This document shows positions 56,904 through 64,000 of a stretch of DNA of 64,000 nucleotides, piece by piece (position 1 is the stretch's first letter; every line of letters begins with the position of its first letter). Source of the DNA: Desulfobacter postgatei 2ac9 (GTDB lineage Bacteria; Desulfobacterota; Desulfobacteria; Desulfobacterales; Desulfobacteraceae); NCBI RefSeq assembly GCF_000233695.2, contig NZ_CM001488.1, forward strand, positions 274,049 through 338,048, written 5' to 3'. The notes beneath the pieces were generated by a model. It did not search any database. It saw only the letters and a program-made list of their open reading frames with translations, and was not told the DNA's origin. The position numbers were made by a program, and so were the translations under genes.

Positions 56904-57530
56904 TCAGCAAATATCGACACCGGCCGCTTTCATCTCTTCCAACCCTGCAGCCGTGCTTTCCGGGGCAACGCCCCGGCACAGGTCTTTGATCAGTGTCACC
57001 TCAAACCCGAGCATTATAGCATCCATGACCGTGGCCTTGACGCAATAATCGGTTGCCAGTCCGTAAATGATGAGCTTTTTTATCCCTGAACCTTTAAGGA
57101 TATCCGCCAGGCCGGTCTCTTTTTTGCGGTCATCAAAAAAACCGGAATAGGAGTCAAAGGCCGGATCCATGCCTTTTTTTACAATGGCCGTAAACAGGGA
57201 TTCATCCATCAAAATCCGGGCACCTGGGCTCTCCTGCACACAATGGGGGGGCCATAATACCTGTTGGCGTCCCTCAATTTCAATGAGATCATAGGGGGTG
57301 GTGTTATCGTGGTTGGAAAAAAAGGAAATGTGGTTTGCCGGGTGCCAGTCCTGGGTGGCATAGATCGGGTAACCCAGTGACTTGAGCCGCCGGGTTTCGG
57401 TTTCTGTCGCATCAAGGTATGCCTGGTCAGCACCCCCAACGGCCAGGCTCCCCTGCATGGCCTGGGTGAAATCTGCCTGGATATCCACAACAACCACTGC
57501 TGTATGGTCCTGTTTTGTATTTATCTGCAT
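56904..57530 (-). CDS. pncA: nicotinamidase
   Basis: PncA (208 residues) hydrolyses nicotinamide to nicotinate in NAD salvage. The catalytic triad is visible: Asp in VVVDIQADF, Lys in VKKGMDP and the nucleophile Cys in ATDYCVKAT. Metal ligands are in TQDWHPANHISF. It is divergent from pncB, 87 bp away, so the two salvage steps are together. Confidence 0.95.
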   Translation of the reverse strand: MQINTKQDHTAVVVVDIQADFTQAMQGSLAVGGADQAYLDATETETRRLKSLGYPIYATQDWHPANHISFFSNHDNTTPYDLIEIEGRQQVLWPPHCVQESPGARILMDESLFTAIVKKGMDPAFDSYSGFFDDRKKETGLADILKGSGIKKLIIYGLATDYCVKATVMDAIMLGFEVTLIKDLCRGVAPESTAAGLEEMKAAGVDIC

Positions 57531-57617
57531 AAAGTCTCTGTCCTTTTTGAAAATTATGCCATAAGATAATTCTTTTAGCTGTCATATACAAAAATTTTTT
57601 AGAAATATTACAGGCCC

Positions 57618-58781
57618 ATGATTGAGACCATACTTGACAATGATCTGTATAAATTCACCATGCAGCAGGCCGTGTATCAGCTCTATCCCAAGGCCCGGGT
57701 CCGGTATAAACTGACGAACCGGGGGCGTACCCCTTTTCCTCCAGGATTTGACGGCTTGATTAAAGACCGGGTGGCGCAGATGGCAGGTTTACGCTTGACC
57801 CTTGATGAAAGGGTGTGGCTGGAAAAGGCCTGCCCCTATTTTACAAAAGCGTACCTGGATTATCTGGCCTCATACCGTTATGACCCTGACCAGGTGGAAA
57901 TTTGCCAGCACGGGCATACGCTTTCGGTCAAGATTTCAGGGCCATGGTGTCGGACCATTTTGTGGGAAGTGCCGCTGATGGCCATCATTTCCGAAACCTT
58001 TTTCAAGGTTGCCAACCCTGAAATTTTGTCCAGGCAGGCCATCCGGGACCGCAACCAGACCAAGGCGAAAATGATGTCCAATGCCGGCCTGACTTTTGTG
58101 GAATTCGGTACCCGGCGGCGATTTTCCGTTGCCAACCACGCCCATTTTCTTGAGGATGTTCTGGCGCTGGACCACCACCGCATGGCCGGCACCTCCAATG
58201 TGCATTTTGCCAGAAATTACGGACTTGCCCCGATGGGGACCCTGGCCCATGAATGGATTATGTTTCATGCGGCCTTAACCGATTATGCCGCGGCCAATGC
58301 CGCGGCCATGGATGCCTGGCTTAAGGTCTATCCTGATGTGCTGGGCATTGCGCTGACCGACACCTTTACCACGAAGGTTTTTTTAAATGCCTTTAATAGA
58401 GACCGGGCCGGCCGGTTTTCCGGTGTCCGCCACGATTCCGGAGACCCTGAAATTTTTACCCGGGATATCCTCAGCCATTACAGAGAAAAGGGTATTGATC
58501 CGGCTTCCAAGGCCATTGTATTTTCAGACGGCCTGGATGTGGAACGGGCAATGAAAATTCATAGGTTCTGCCGGGGAAAGGTAAAGGACTCCTATGGTAT
58601 CGGCACCAATCTGACCAATGACGTGGGGGTTGATCCTTTGAATATTGTGATCAAATTGTCCTGGGCAGAGCCTGAACCCGGCATGGAAGGCAGACCCACG
58701 GTTAAGTTGTCGGATGATCCGGGCAAGCACACCGGTGATCCCGGAGAATTGCTACACTGCCGAAAAGCCCTTGGCCTTTGA
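57618..58781 (+). CDS. pncB: nicotinate phosphoribosyltransferase
   Basis: PncB (387 residues) turns nicotinate and PRPP into nicotinate mononucleotide with ATP. TMQQAVYQLYP at the N-terminus, FGTRRRFS and the phosphorylated His in MGTLAHEWIM match the family, as do RHDSGDP and SDGLD for PRPP binding. It is divergent from pncA and completes the route to NAD from nicotinamide. It is not followed by other salvage genes. Confidence 0.96.
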   Translation: MIETILDNDLYKFTMQQAVYQLYPKARVRYKLTNRGRTPFPPGFDGLIKDRVAQMAGLRLTLDERVWLEKACPYFTKAYLDYLASYRYDPDQVEICQHGHTLSVKISGPWCRTILWEVPLMAIISETFFKVANPEILSRQAIRDRNQTKAKMMSNAGLTFVEFGTRRRFSVANHAHFLEDVLALDHHRMAGTSNVHFARNYGLAPMGTLAHEWIMFHAALTDYAAANAAAMDAWLKVYPDVLGIALTDTFTTKVFLNAFNRDRAGRFSGVRHDSGDPEIFTRDILSHYREKGIDPASKAIVFSDGLDVERAMKIHRFCRGKVKDSYGIGTNLTNDVGVDPLNIVIKLSWAEPEPGMEGRPTVKLSDDPGKHTGDPGELLHCRKALGL

Positions 58782-58965
58782 TTTTTCCTGTTCTGTCAGC
58801 CAGATTTCAAAGTCCAGGATAAAGTGTTCGGGAGTTCGGGGTCGCCGATCTGACGGTCTGTAGGGGGGAGTGGTTTCCATAAGCCGTGATTTTGTTGCCG
58901 ATCCCTTTGGGGGATGCCTTAAAGGGTGAACGGATAAATCAGAACAGATGACATGGAGGAAGAAG

Positions 58966-59895
58966 TTGGCAGATGCTGATCGAATGAAACGGTACTCCGA
59001 TTATAATGCTTATCTTCGCAACCTGTTTGGTGAGCGGGTGCAGAAAATTTCCGTGGATGCCGGGCTGACTTGTCCCAACCGGGACGGAACCCTGTCCAGG
59101 TCAGGGTGTATTTACTGTAATGCCAAAGGGTCGGGTACAGGTGCCTTTGCCAGGGGGCTTTCCATTTCCCAGCAGATTGAAGCCGGGAAGATCGGGGCCA
59201 TAAAAAAATATAAGGCTCGAAAATTTCTTGCCTATTTCCAGTCTTTTACCAATACCTATGCCCCGGTGGATCATCTTAACGCCTTATATGACGAAGCCCT
59301 GTCCTGTGAGGGGGTGGTGGGTATGGCTGTGGGCACAAGACCTGACTGTGTGGATAAAGCCAAAATTGATCTGCTTGACGCCTACACAAATGATTATCTT
59401 ATCTGGCTGGAATACGGGCTTCAGTCTGCCCATGACACCACCCTTGCCCTGATTAACCGCGGTCATGATTTCAAGGCCTTTGAAACAGCCATGGACCTGG
59501 TTGCGCATAGAAAAAAGCTTAATGTCTGTGCCCATATTATTCTGGGTCTACCCGGAGAGACCCGGGCCATGATGCTTGAAAATGCCCGTATTTTAGGAAG
59601 CATGGGGGTTAATGGCGTCAAAATTCACCTGCTTTATGTGGTCCGCGGCACCGCTTTGGATAAGATGTATGGTCAGGGGCGTTATACGCCCTTAGAACAA
59701 CAGGAATATGTGGACCTGGTCTGCGATTTTCTGGAACGGCTGCCCACGTCCGTGATTATCCAGCGGATCACAGGGGACCCCCATTCTGACGAACTTGTGG
59801 CCCCATTGTGGTCAGCCCGGTACAGAGAGACATTCAACATGATTCAGTATACCCTTGAAGCCCGGGATTCATACCAGGGAAAATACTGGATTTAA
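58966..59895 (+). CDS. YhcC-like radical SAM protein
   Basis: This is a radical SAM enzyme of the TIGR01212/YhcC group; its reaction is unknown. The cluster motif differs from CxxxCxxC and is spaced as CPNRDGTLSRSGCIYC near residues 30-45. Other conserved parts are VGTRPDCV, WLEYGLQSAHD, HIILGLPGE and HLLYVVRGT. I placed the start at a TTG (58966), 5 bp after GGAGGA, giving 309 residues; ATG 58948 lacks an RBS and ATG 58984 would be shorter. It converges with the RRM gene, 33 bp away. Confidence 0.85.
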   Translation: MADADRMKRYSDYNAYLRNLFGERVQKISVDAGLTCPNRDGTLSRSGCIYCNAKGSGTGAFARGLSISQQIEAGKIGAIKKYKARKFLAYFQSFTNTYAPVDHLNALYDEALSCEGVVGMAVGTRPDCVDKAKIDLLDAYTNDYLIWLEYGLQSAHDTTLALINRGHDFKAFETAMDLVAHRKKLNVCAHIILGLPGETRAMMLENARILGSMGVNGVKIHLLYVVRGTALDKMYGQGRYTPLEQQEYVDLVCDFLERLPTSVIIQRITGDPHSDELVAPLWSARYRETFNMIQYTLEARDSYQGKYWI

Positions 59896-59928
59896 AATCC
59901 TTATTTTTCTCGGATTTTGAGCCGCCTT

Positions 59929-60210
59929 CTAATAGCTTCTTCTCCTGAAAGGCTTTTTCTTCTTTTTACCACCGGAATCGGCATGATTCACTTTGATGGG
60001 CTTTTTATCAACTATGTTGCCGTTCAAGGCCTTAATGGCCTTGTCCGCTTCAGAATTGCTTGGCATCTCAACAAAACCAAATCCTTTGGAACGTTCGTTA
60101 AACCTGTTTTTTATAATTTTAACGCTTTCAACTTCACCAAATGCTTCAAAGGCCTCTTTAAGCGCCTCTTCTGTCATATATTCCGTTAGATTTCCCACAT
60201 AAATTTTCAT
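59929..60210 (-). CDS. RRM-domain RNA-binding protein
   Basis: The 93-residue protein is one RNA recognition motif with RNP2 (MKIYVGNL) and RNP1 (KGFGFVEM), followed by a basic tail (GGKKKKKPFRRRSY). Such bacterial RRM proteins bind single-stranded RNA and often rise in the cold. It is the last gene of a cluster with a methyltransferase, a Lys-rich small protein and a ruined DEAD-box helicase, so an RNA-related function of the cluster is likely. Confidence 0.93.
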   Translation of the reverse strand: MKIYVGNLTEYMTEEALKEAFEAFGEVESVKIIKNRFNERSKGFGFVEMPSNSEADKAIKALNGNIVDKKPIKVNHADSGGKKKKKPFRRRSY

Positions 60211-60228
60211 TCACGGATCCTTTTGTTT

Positions 60229-60891
60229 TTAAATTATATCCTGGCGGGAGAAAGTCAGCACCTGACAGATGACGCTTTTTCCCATACTGTCTGTCTGATT
60301 AATTTTTTCCTGTGAACAGGCATAACCCAGCCCAGCCATTTTTTTGCTGAATTTTGCATGATAGCCCCGCCTGGGGTCCACAATGATTACATCACAATGG
60401 TCACGGGCATGGCGGTTTATAAAAGTTGACAAAAGATCGACATGTTTAATTTCATAAAGAAGATCCGAACCGATGATCAGATCAAAATGACCAAGATCAT
60501 CATCCAGATCCGCCCATCCGGTGCGAACAAAGGGTATTTTTTTCCCGTCATTGAGTTTTACATTGTGAATCAGGAATCCTTCCGTTTCAGGATGGTAGTC
60601 TGTGGCCGTAATATCTGCCAATCGCTGATTCAGAATCAGACTGGCCAGCCCAATGCCGCAGCCCACTTCAAGCACCCGTTTTCCGTTCACATAATGATCA
60701 AGCATCAGGCGGGCAAGCAAGCAGCTGGAAGGCCAGACCACGCCGAATATCGGCCAGGTCGCCGAAGATATCCCAAGTCTTTCGGCCTCACCGTTGATAT
60801 CCTCAAACTGCAGTGTATCTCTAAGCGTCCGGATATGAATATCCATTGCTCCGATTTCAATGGTTGTATAACGGACGCGTATAGTGGACAT
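60229..60891 (-). CDS. class I SAM methyltransferase, METTL21-like
   Basis: The 220-residue protein has a class I methyltransferase fold: VLEVGCGIGLASL for SAM binding, then TATDYHP and the catalytic-loop-like LIIGSDLLYE. This set (DLLYE, WPSSCLLARL upstream) is typical of protein lysine methyltransferases of the METTL21/FAM86 group and of related bacterial enzymes. A translation factor or ribosomal protein is a plausible substrate. It lies 9 bp after the Lys-rich gene and 18 bp before the RRM gene. Confidence 0.82.
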   Translation of the reverse strand: MSTIRVRYTTIEIGAMDIHIRTLRDTLQFEDINGEAERLGISSATWPIFGVVWPSSCLLARLMLDHYVNGKRVLEVGCGIGLASLILNQRLADITATDYHPETEGFLIHNVKLNDGKKIPFVRTGWADLDDDLGHFDLIIGSDLLYEIKHVDLLSTFINRHARDHCDVIIVDPRRGYHAKFSKKMAGLGYACSQEKINQTDSMGKSVICQVLTFSRQDII

Positions 60892-60900
60892 GAGACCTTT

Positions 60901-61056
60901 CTATTCCTGCAGTTCCTGTTGATTCTGTTCAGAATCGGTTTCGGTGTCTGTCGGGTTCTTTTTTTCAGCTTTTCGTTTGAGCTTTTCTTCTTTTTTCTTT
61001 TTTTTATTCAACTCTTTTTGTCTTTTTTCCCGGGAAAATTGATTTCGGACTGCCAT
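60901..61056 (-). CDS. 51-residue Lys-rich small protein
   Basis: The frame (MAVRNQFSREKRQKEL to NQQELQE) starts after AAAAGGAGAGGC on the minus strand, a very good ribosome-binding site. Residues 8-33 are strongly basic (LNKKKKKEEKLKRKAEKK) and the tail is acidic, so it is likely an RNA-binding charged helix. It sits directly between the helicase remnant and the methyltransferase, 9 bp from the latter. Proteins of this style are often seen next to DEAD-box helicase genes, but no characterised family is recognised. Confidence 0.7.
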   Translation of the reverse strand: MAVRNQFSREKRQKELNKKKKKEEKLKRKAEKKNPTDTETDSEQNQQELQE

Positions 61057-61107
61057 GCCTCTCCTTTTGGTTGGTCCTGCTGTTATGGCTATTTAAGCCG
61101 GAAGTAA

Positions 61108-61735
61108 CTATTCCTCTGTCATTTTTCTGCCCAGGGCTTTTTCGATTAAGGTAATGGTTTTATTATCTTGCATGGTTGTAAAGGTCTATGCCTGGCCGGC
61201 TTGATTAGCCCTTCCGGTCCTTCCGGTTCTGTGGATATAGGTTTCAACCGTATCCGGCAGATCATAGTTGAATCCGGATTTCTTTACTTTAATTGGTCCG
61301 CAAGGCTTTTGGCCTTATGTTTGGTTCGTGTAAACACAATGGTGCTGGCCATGCCGTTTTTTGCAAACAGCGTTTTGAGCAGGTCTGTTCGCTTTTATTT
61401 TTGGACATTAAACCGGCCATGGGCGATGCGGGGTGCAGGACCGGTTTGGTTGACCTGAATCGTGATGGGATGGTTTAAAATATCCTGGACCAGATTGCTA
61501 ATCATCTTTGGCATGGTCGCAGAGAAGACCAGGTTCTGGCGATTTTTTGGGCAAAGACCGGATAATTCGCCTGATATCAGGCAGAAATCCCATATCAAAC
61601 ATCTGATCTGCTTCGTCCAGAACAAGGGTATCAATTCCCCTAAGGCTCAGGGCCTTTTCATTCATAAGATCCAGCAGCCGTCCCCGGGCATGCCACAATA
61701 ATGTCCACGCCCTGTTCATACTGTTTTCACGGTTA
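61108..61735 (-). pseudogene. DEAD-box RNA helicase (RhlE-like) remnant
   Basis: The minus strand has broken pieces of an RhlE-type helicase: GRLLDLMNEKALSLRGIDTL followed by VLDEADQMFDMGF (DEAD box), then in another frame LVFSATMPKMI (motif III), [12 protein letters not shown], and [15 protein letters not shown] (motif VI), ending KALGRKMTEE. At least two frameshifts, a stop and an internal deletion between motifs IV and VI are present, and the first third, including the ATP-binding motif I, is missing. It is therefore dead. The downstream cluster keeps the same orientation. Confidence 0.88.
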
Positions 61736-61924
61736 ACTATCAGTAAAAACGTCAACGTTAACGTACGATGTTTGTCAGACAACGCGGTCAGCGAGGAGTG
61801 CCTGAGAGAAGAAAATTCAAACAGGAAAAGTGCCTTTACTGGCATTTACATAATTTATCATACACAACGGTTGAGACAGCACAAGGTGCCTGCTGCCACT
61901 GTAGGCCATGACTGTCAACAAAAA
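61736..61924. other. junction region beside the helicase remnant
   Basis: About 190 bp of sequence that matches no neighbouring gene. It holds short dyads such as AACGTTAACGT near 61750-61760 and may be left from the event that removed the helicase N-terminus. I see no gene. Confidence 0.3.
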
Positions 61925-61955
61925 AAGCCCCTGAGAACAGAATTCTCAGGGGCTT
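61925..61955 (-). terminator. terminator of the cold shock gene
   Basis: Arms AAGCCCCTGAGA and TCTCAGGGGCTT form a perfect 12-bp stem, followed on the minus strand by TTTTTT. It lies 139 bp beyond the cspA stop, in the right direction. Confidence 0.85.
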
Positions 61956-62060
61956 TAATAACTGTTCAGATGAAAGCGTCCGGAATGGTTCAAAACCCTT
62001 CCGGATTCGTCACTGGGTGGCCCGGAACAAAAATCGGGTTGGCCCAGGACTGTTATAAAT

Positions 62061-62101
62061 AAAAATGGTCAGCTATTGCACAAAAATGGTCATCTATTGC
62101 A
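62061..62101. repeat. 20-bp tandem duplication at the cspA 3' end
   Basis: AAAATGGTCAGCTATTGCAC and AAAATGGTCATCTATTGCAC follow one another directly, with a single mismatch. The second copy includes the cspA stop codon (62094-62096), so the tail of the gene has been copied into its 3' untranslated region. Confidence 0.8.
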
Positions 62102-62297
62102 CGATGACATTTGCAGCAGACGGCCCTTTGGGGCCCTGCTCAATGTCAAATGTGACCCGATCGCCTTCGTTCAGGGTCTTAAAACCTTGTGCATTAATGC
62201 CTGAATGATGAACAAAGACATCTTTTCCACCATCTTCTACTTCGATAAAACCAAAACCTTTAGTCTCGCTGAACCACTTTACGGTACCTTTTGCCAT
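62094..62297 (-). CDS. cspA: cold shock protein
   Basis: The 67-residue CSD-fold protein has both nucleic-acid-binding motifs, KGFGFIEV (RNP1-like) and VFVHHS (RNP2-like), and starts [12 protein letters not shown]. It binds single-stranded RNA and DNA as a chaperone. TTAGGAGACTGCC precedes the ATG. The upstream gene is 481 bp away, leaving room for the long 5' leader that controls many csp genes. Loss of a nearby helicase and an RRM gene underline an RNA/cold theme in this region. Confidence 0.96.
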   Translation of the reverse strand: MAKGTVKWFSETKGFGFIEVEDGGKDVFVHHSGINAQGFKTLNEGDRVTFDIEQGPKGPSAANVIVQ

Positions 62298-62778
62298 GTT
62301 GGCAGTCTCCTAAATAAAAAAAATAAAAATTTGCTTCTAACTTTGGGGGGCAATCACAGAGATATTGAGATATACACCTTAAGGAAGGAACATATGCAAA
62401 CCATGCATTCTTTGTATAATACTGAAAAAATAAAAAATGTCAAATGTATTCTTAAAATTCAGCAATTCAGAGTGTCGCACCTGCACCGTAGTAGTCAATG
62501 CGGTTGACTTAAGAGACAACTCAAAGTATCAAGCCGGTTGCCTGTATTCCAGATTGGATATAATGCACTGATTTTTAGAACGAAATGGACCAAAAATTAT
62601 TTTTCGGATAGATTCAAGGTGATGCTTTGACTCTGGAAAAAATATAAGATGAGCTTTCTTGATTCATCTGTATCTGATAATCATAACAATTTGTCAAAAA
62701 TTTTTTATACATTAAACACGGCTGTAAGAGACTTAAACAAGCGTTTAACAGCCGTTTAACATGAAAGAAGGAGTATAT
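62298..62778. other. 481-bp intergenic region between csp and the RdgC-like pair
   Basis: This is an AT-rich divergent promoter region, and the part next to cspA may be its long cold-sensitive leader. CGTTTAACAGCCGTTTAACA near 62741-62760 is a short tandem repeat just before the RdgC-like gene. No coding sequence or tRNA is seen. Confidence 0.35.
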
Positions 62779-63396
62779 ATGGGATTGATATCTTCCACCC
62801 ATTCCATCAGCCGTTATTATATTGACGGTGAATTTACTGACGGTGCTGCAGAAGGTGTCCGCCGGGGATTGATTGAAAACGCCATCCCTGAAATTGAAAA
62901 CGAATACGATGAAATATCAGCCGGATGGTCTCCCCTTGAAACCCCCTATAAACCAGACTTTCAATCAACTTCTTTTATATTCGGCACCTATTTTGCCTTT
63001 TCTCTGCGAATTGATAAAAAATCAATCCCGGCTAAACTGGTTCAAAAACATATGGCCATTGAAATGGAGAAAAAAAAGAAAGAAAGCGGCAGACCCTTTA
63101 TTTCAAAAAATGAAAAAACTGAAATAAAGGAGATGGTCATCGATATTTTGATGCATAAAACACCCTTTATTCCAAATATCTATGATGTGTTATGGGATTA
63201 TGAAGATAAAAACTTAATCTTATTTTCCACCCAAAAGGCGGCCAATGAATTATTTGAAACCTTGTTTTTCAAATCCTTTGACCATAAACCCATTAAAATA
63301 TTTCCCTATACAATAGTGGAAAAGCTGGGCAGATTTTCAAACGATAAAAAAGACAGGGTGCTGGCTCTATCGCCCTTAAATACGAAAGGTGCATGA
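62779..63396 (+). CDS. RdgC-like protein, N-terminal partner
   Basis: The 205-residue product looks like the first two thirds of a recombination-associated RdgC protein, which binds DNA ends and single-stranded DNA. It has a GWSPLETPY stretch, KKSIPAKLVQKHM, GRPFISKNEKTEIKEMVID and a LFSTQKAANELFETLF segment, in the family order. It is about 100 residues shorter than E. coli RdgC (303), because the rest is encoded by the next frame. The ATG at 62779 follows GAAGGAG; the ATG at 62761 has no RBS. It overlaps the next gene by 4 bp (ATGA). Confidence 0.7.
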   Translation: MGLISSTHSISRYYIDGEFTDGAAEGVRRGLIENAIPEIENEYDEISAGWSPLETPYKPDFQSTSFIFGTYFAFSLRIDKKSIPAKLVQKHMAIEMEKKKKESGRPFISKNEKTEIKEMVIDILMHKTPFIPNIYDVLWDYEDKNLILFSTQKAANELFETLFFKSFDHKPIKIFPYTIVEKLGRFSNDKKDRVLALSPLNTKGA

Positions 63397-63926
63397 TGTT
63401 AGATATAGCAACGGCTTACAATAAATATGGATTTTTAGGCAACGAATTTTTGACATGGATCTGGTACCTCATTGAAACGGATCAGGATATTACAACCCTT
63501 GCAAGTTCAAAAGATCCGGTAATTTTTGAGATTGGAAATTCCATCAGTCTTGAAAATAATCTTGGCGATAAATCAAAAGAAAAAATTACCATTAAAGGTG
63601 ATCAGGCCGGTCTTGAAGAAGGGGGCACAGCCCTTAAAAAAGGGGCATGGGTAACAGATATGAACCTGATCTGCAGGATGGGTGAAGAAGAATATAAATT
63701 TTCAATCAAAGGTGAAAGTTTCAATATCACCGGTTTGAAAACCCCAACCATTGACATCTCCTCATCAGAAGATGAAATAGAAGGTTTGATTATTGAAAAA
63801 ACCTTTTTAATCATGAAGGTTATCAAAGTTATTGACACCCTTTTTTTAAAATTTATCGAAAAAAGAATTTCAGATGACTGGAATGCGTCTGATTTAAAGG
63901 GTATCAGGGATTGGATTCAATCCTGA
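63393..63926 (+). CDS. RdgC-like protein, C-terminal partner
   Basis: The 177-residue product opens with FLGNEFLTWIWYLIE, which is the conserved FLG-EFLTWLW segment normally found in the last third of RdgC. It continues with about 130 residues rich in beta strands (IGNSISLENNL, EEYKFSIKGESFNITGLKTP). An ATGA overlap couples it to the first gene, so both parts would be made in equal amounts and could form one RdgC-like ring. A natural two-chain form or an old split of one gene are both possible. Confidence 0.65.
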   Translation: MMLDIATAYNKYGFLGNEFLTWIWYLIETDQDITTLASSKDPVIFEIGNSISLENNLGDKSKEKITIKGDQAGLEEGGTALKKGAWVTDMNLICRMGEEEYKFSIKGESFNITGLKTPTIDISSSEDEIEGLIIEKTFLIMKVIKVIDTLFLKFIEKRISDDWNASDLKGIRDWIQS

Positions 63927-63940
63927 CAACAAATTGTTTA

Positions 63941-63978
63941 AAAAGCCTGTTTTATGGACCCTTAAAAAACAGGCTTTT
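63941..63978 (+). terminator. terminator after the RdgC-like pair
   Basis: AAAAGCCTGTTTT and AAAACAGGCTTTT form a 13-bp stem around a short loop, 15 bp after the stop. The flanking A- and T-runs allow action in both directions. Confidence 0.8.
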
Positions 63979-64000
63979 AATACCTTCTATTTTTAAAAAC

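Noticed and set aside
58752-58880. A 42-codon minus-strand frame after pncB
   Set aside because: It has no ribosome-binding site and overlaps the end of pncB; support is too weak.
62205-62507. A 100-codon plus-strand frame overlapping cspA
   Set aside because: It begins antisense within the cold shock gene and continues in an AT-rich leader without an RBS.

Overview
The window looks like part of the chromosome of a sulfate-reducing deltaproteobacterium (Desulfobacterota), most likely of the Desulfobacteraceae and possibly Desulfobacter-like. This rests on inference from gene content: a monomeric NADP isocitrate dehydrogenase, a single-chain pyruvate carboxylase, an ADP-forming acyl-CoA synthetase, many c-di-GMP and response-regulator proteins, moderate GC and a high load of insertion sequences. 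No 16S database search could be run.

Layout. 1-2.6 kb: start of an rRNA operon on the minus strand (16S, spacer without tRNA genes, 5' part of 23S) with a candidate promoter. 2.8-10.1 kb: a short primase-like pair, a GGDEF protein, an AlaC-like aminotransferase, a YkgJ cysteine-cluster protein, a 254-bp repeat element and glnE. 10.2-16.7 kb: a DAC (DisA_N-like) protein, gapN, a primase-helicase-PLD protein resembling TOTE conflict-system proteins, and a decayed second gapN. 16.9-23.7 kb: carA-carB-purF-radical SAM, tightly packed. 23.9-29 kb: a secreted DUF4214-serpin, a CotH remnant beside an IS1595-type element, two Hsp20 genes and a possible 31-codon gene. 29-34.2 kb: pyc and an RlmL-like methyltransferase. 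34.3-40.1 kb: a receiver/PEP-synthase-like gene cut by an ISAzo13-type element, then an REC-HDOD regulator. 40.2-43.8 kb: icd and a D-2-hydroxyacid dehydrogenase. 43.9-46 kb: a second copy of the 254-bp repeat, split by an IS1380-type element. 46-50.6 kb: tetR, an ADP-forming acyl-CoA synthetase, panB and a DUF2520 gene in one operon. 50.7-58.8 kb: an M16C peptidase, a small winged-helix protein, rsmA with a degenerate HD-GYP gene, and divergent pncA/pncB. 58.9-64 kb: a YhcC-like radical SAM protein, an RNA-related cluster (RRM protein, methyltransferase, Lys-rich small protein, ruined DEAD-box helicase), a cold shock protein and an RdgC-like gene pair.

How the genes work together. Most are housekeeping: carbamoyl phosphate and purine synthesis, anaplerosis (pyc) with the TCA enzyme icd, glutamine synthetase control (glnE), pantothenate and NAD salvage, and ribosome maturation. 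Superimposed on this are signalling proteins and clear genome decay by three IS elements, two of which sit inside identifiable hosts (a gene and a repeat element) that can be rebuilt exactly. The strongest leads for new biology are the primase-helicase-PLD gene bracketed by gapN sequences, the 254-258 bp repeat with 11-bp phased A-tracts, the DAC protein with an altered RHR motif, the DUF4214-serpin, the split RdgC-like pair, and the DUF2520 gene beside panB.
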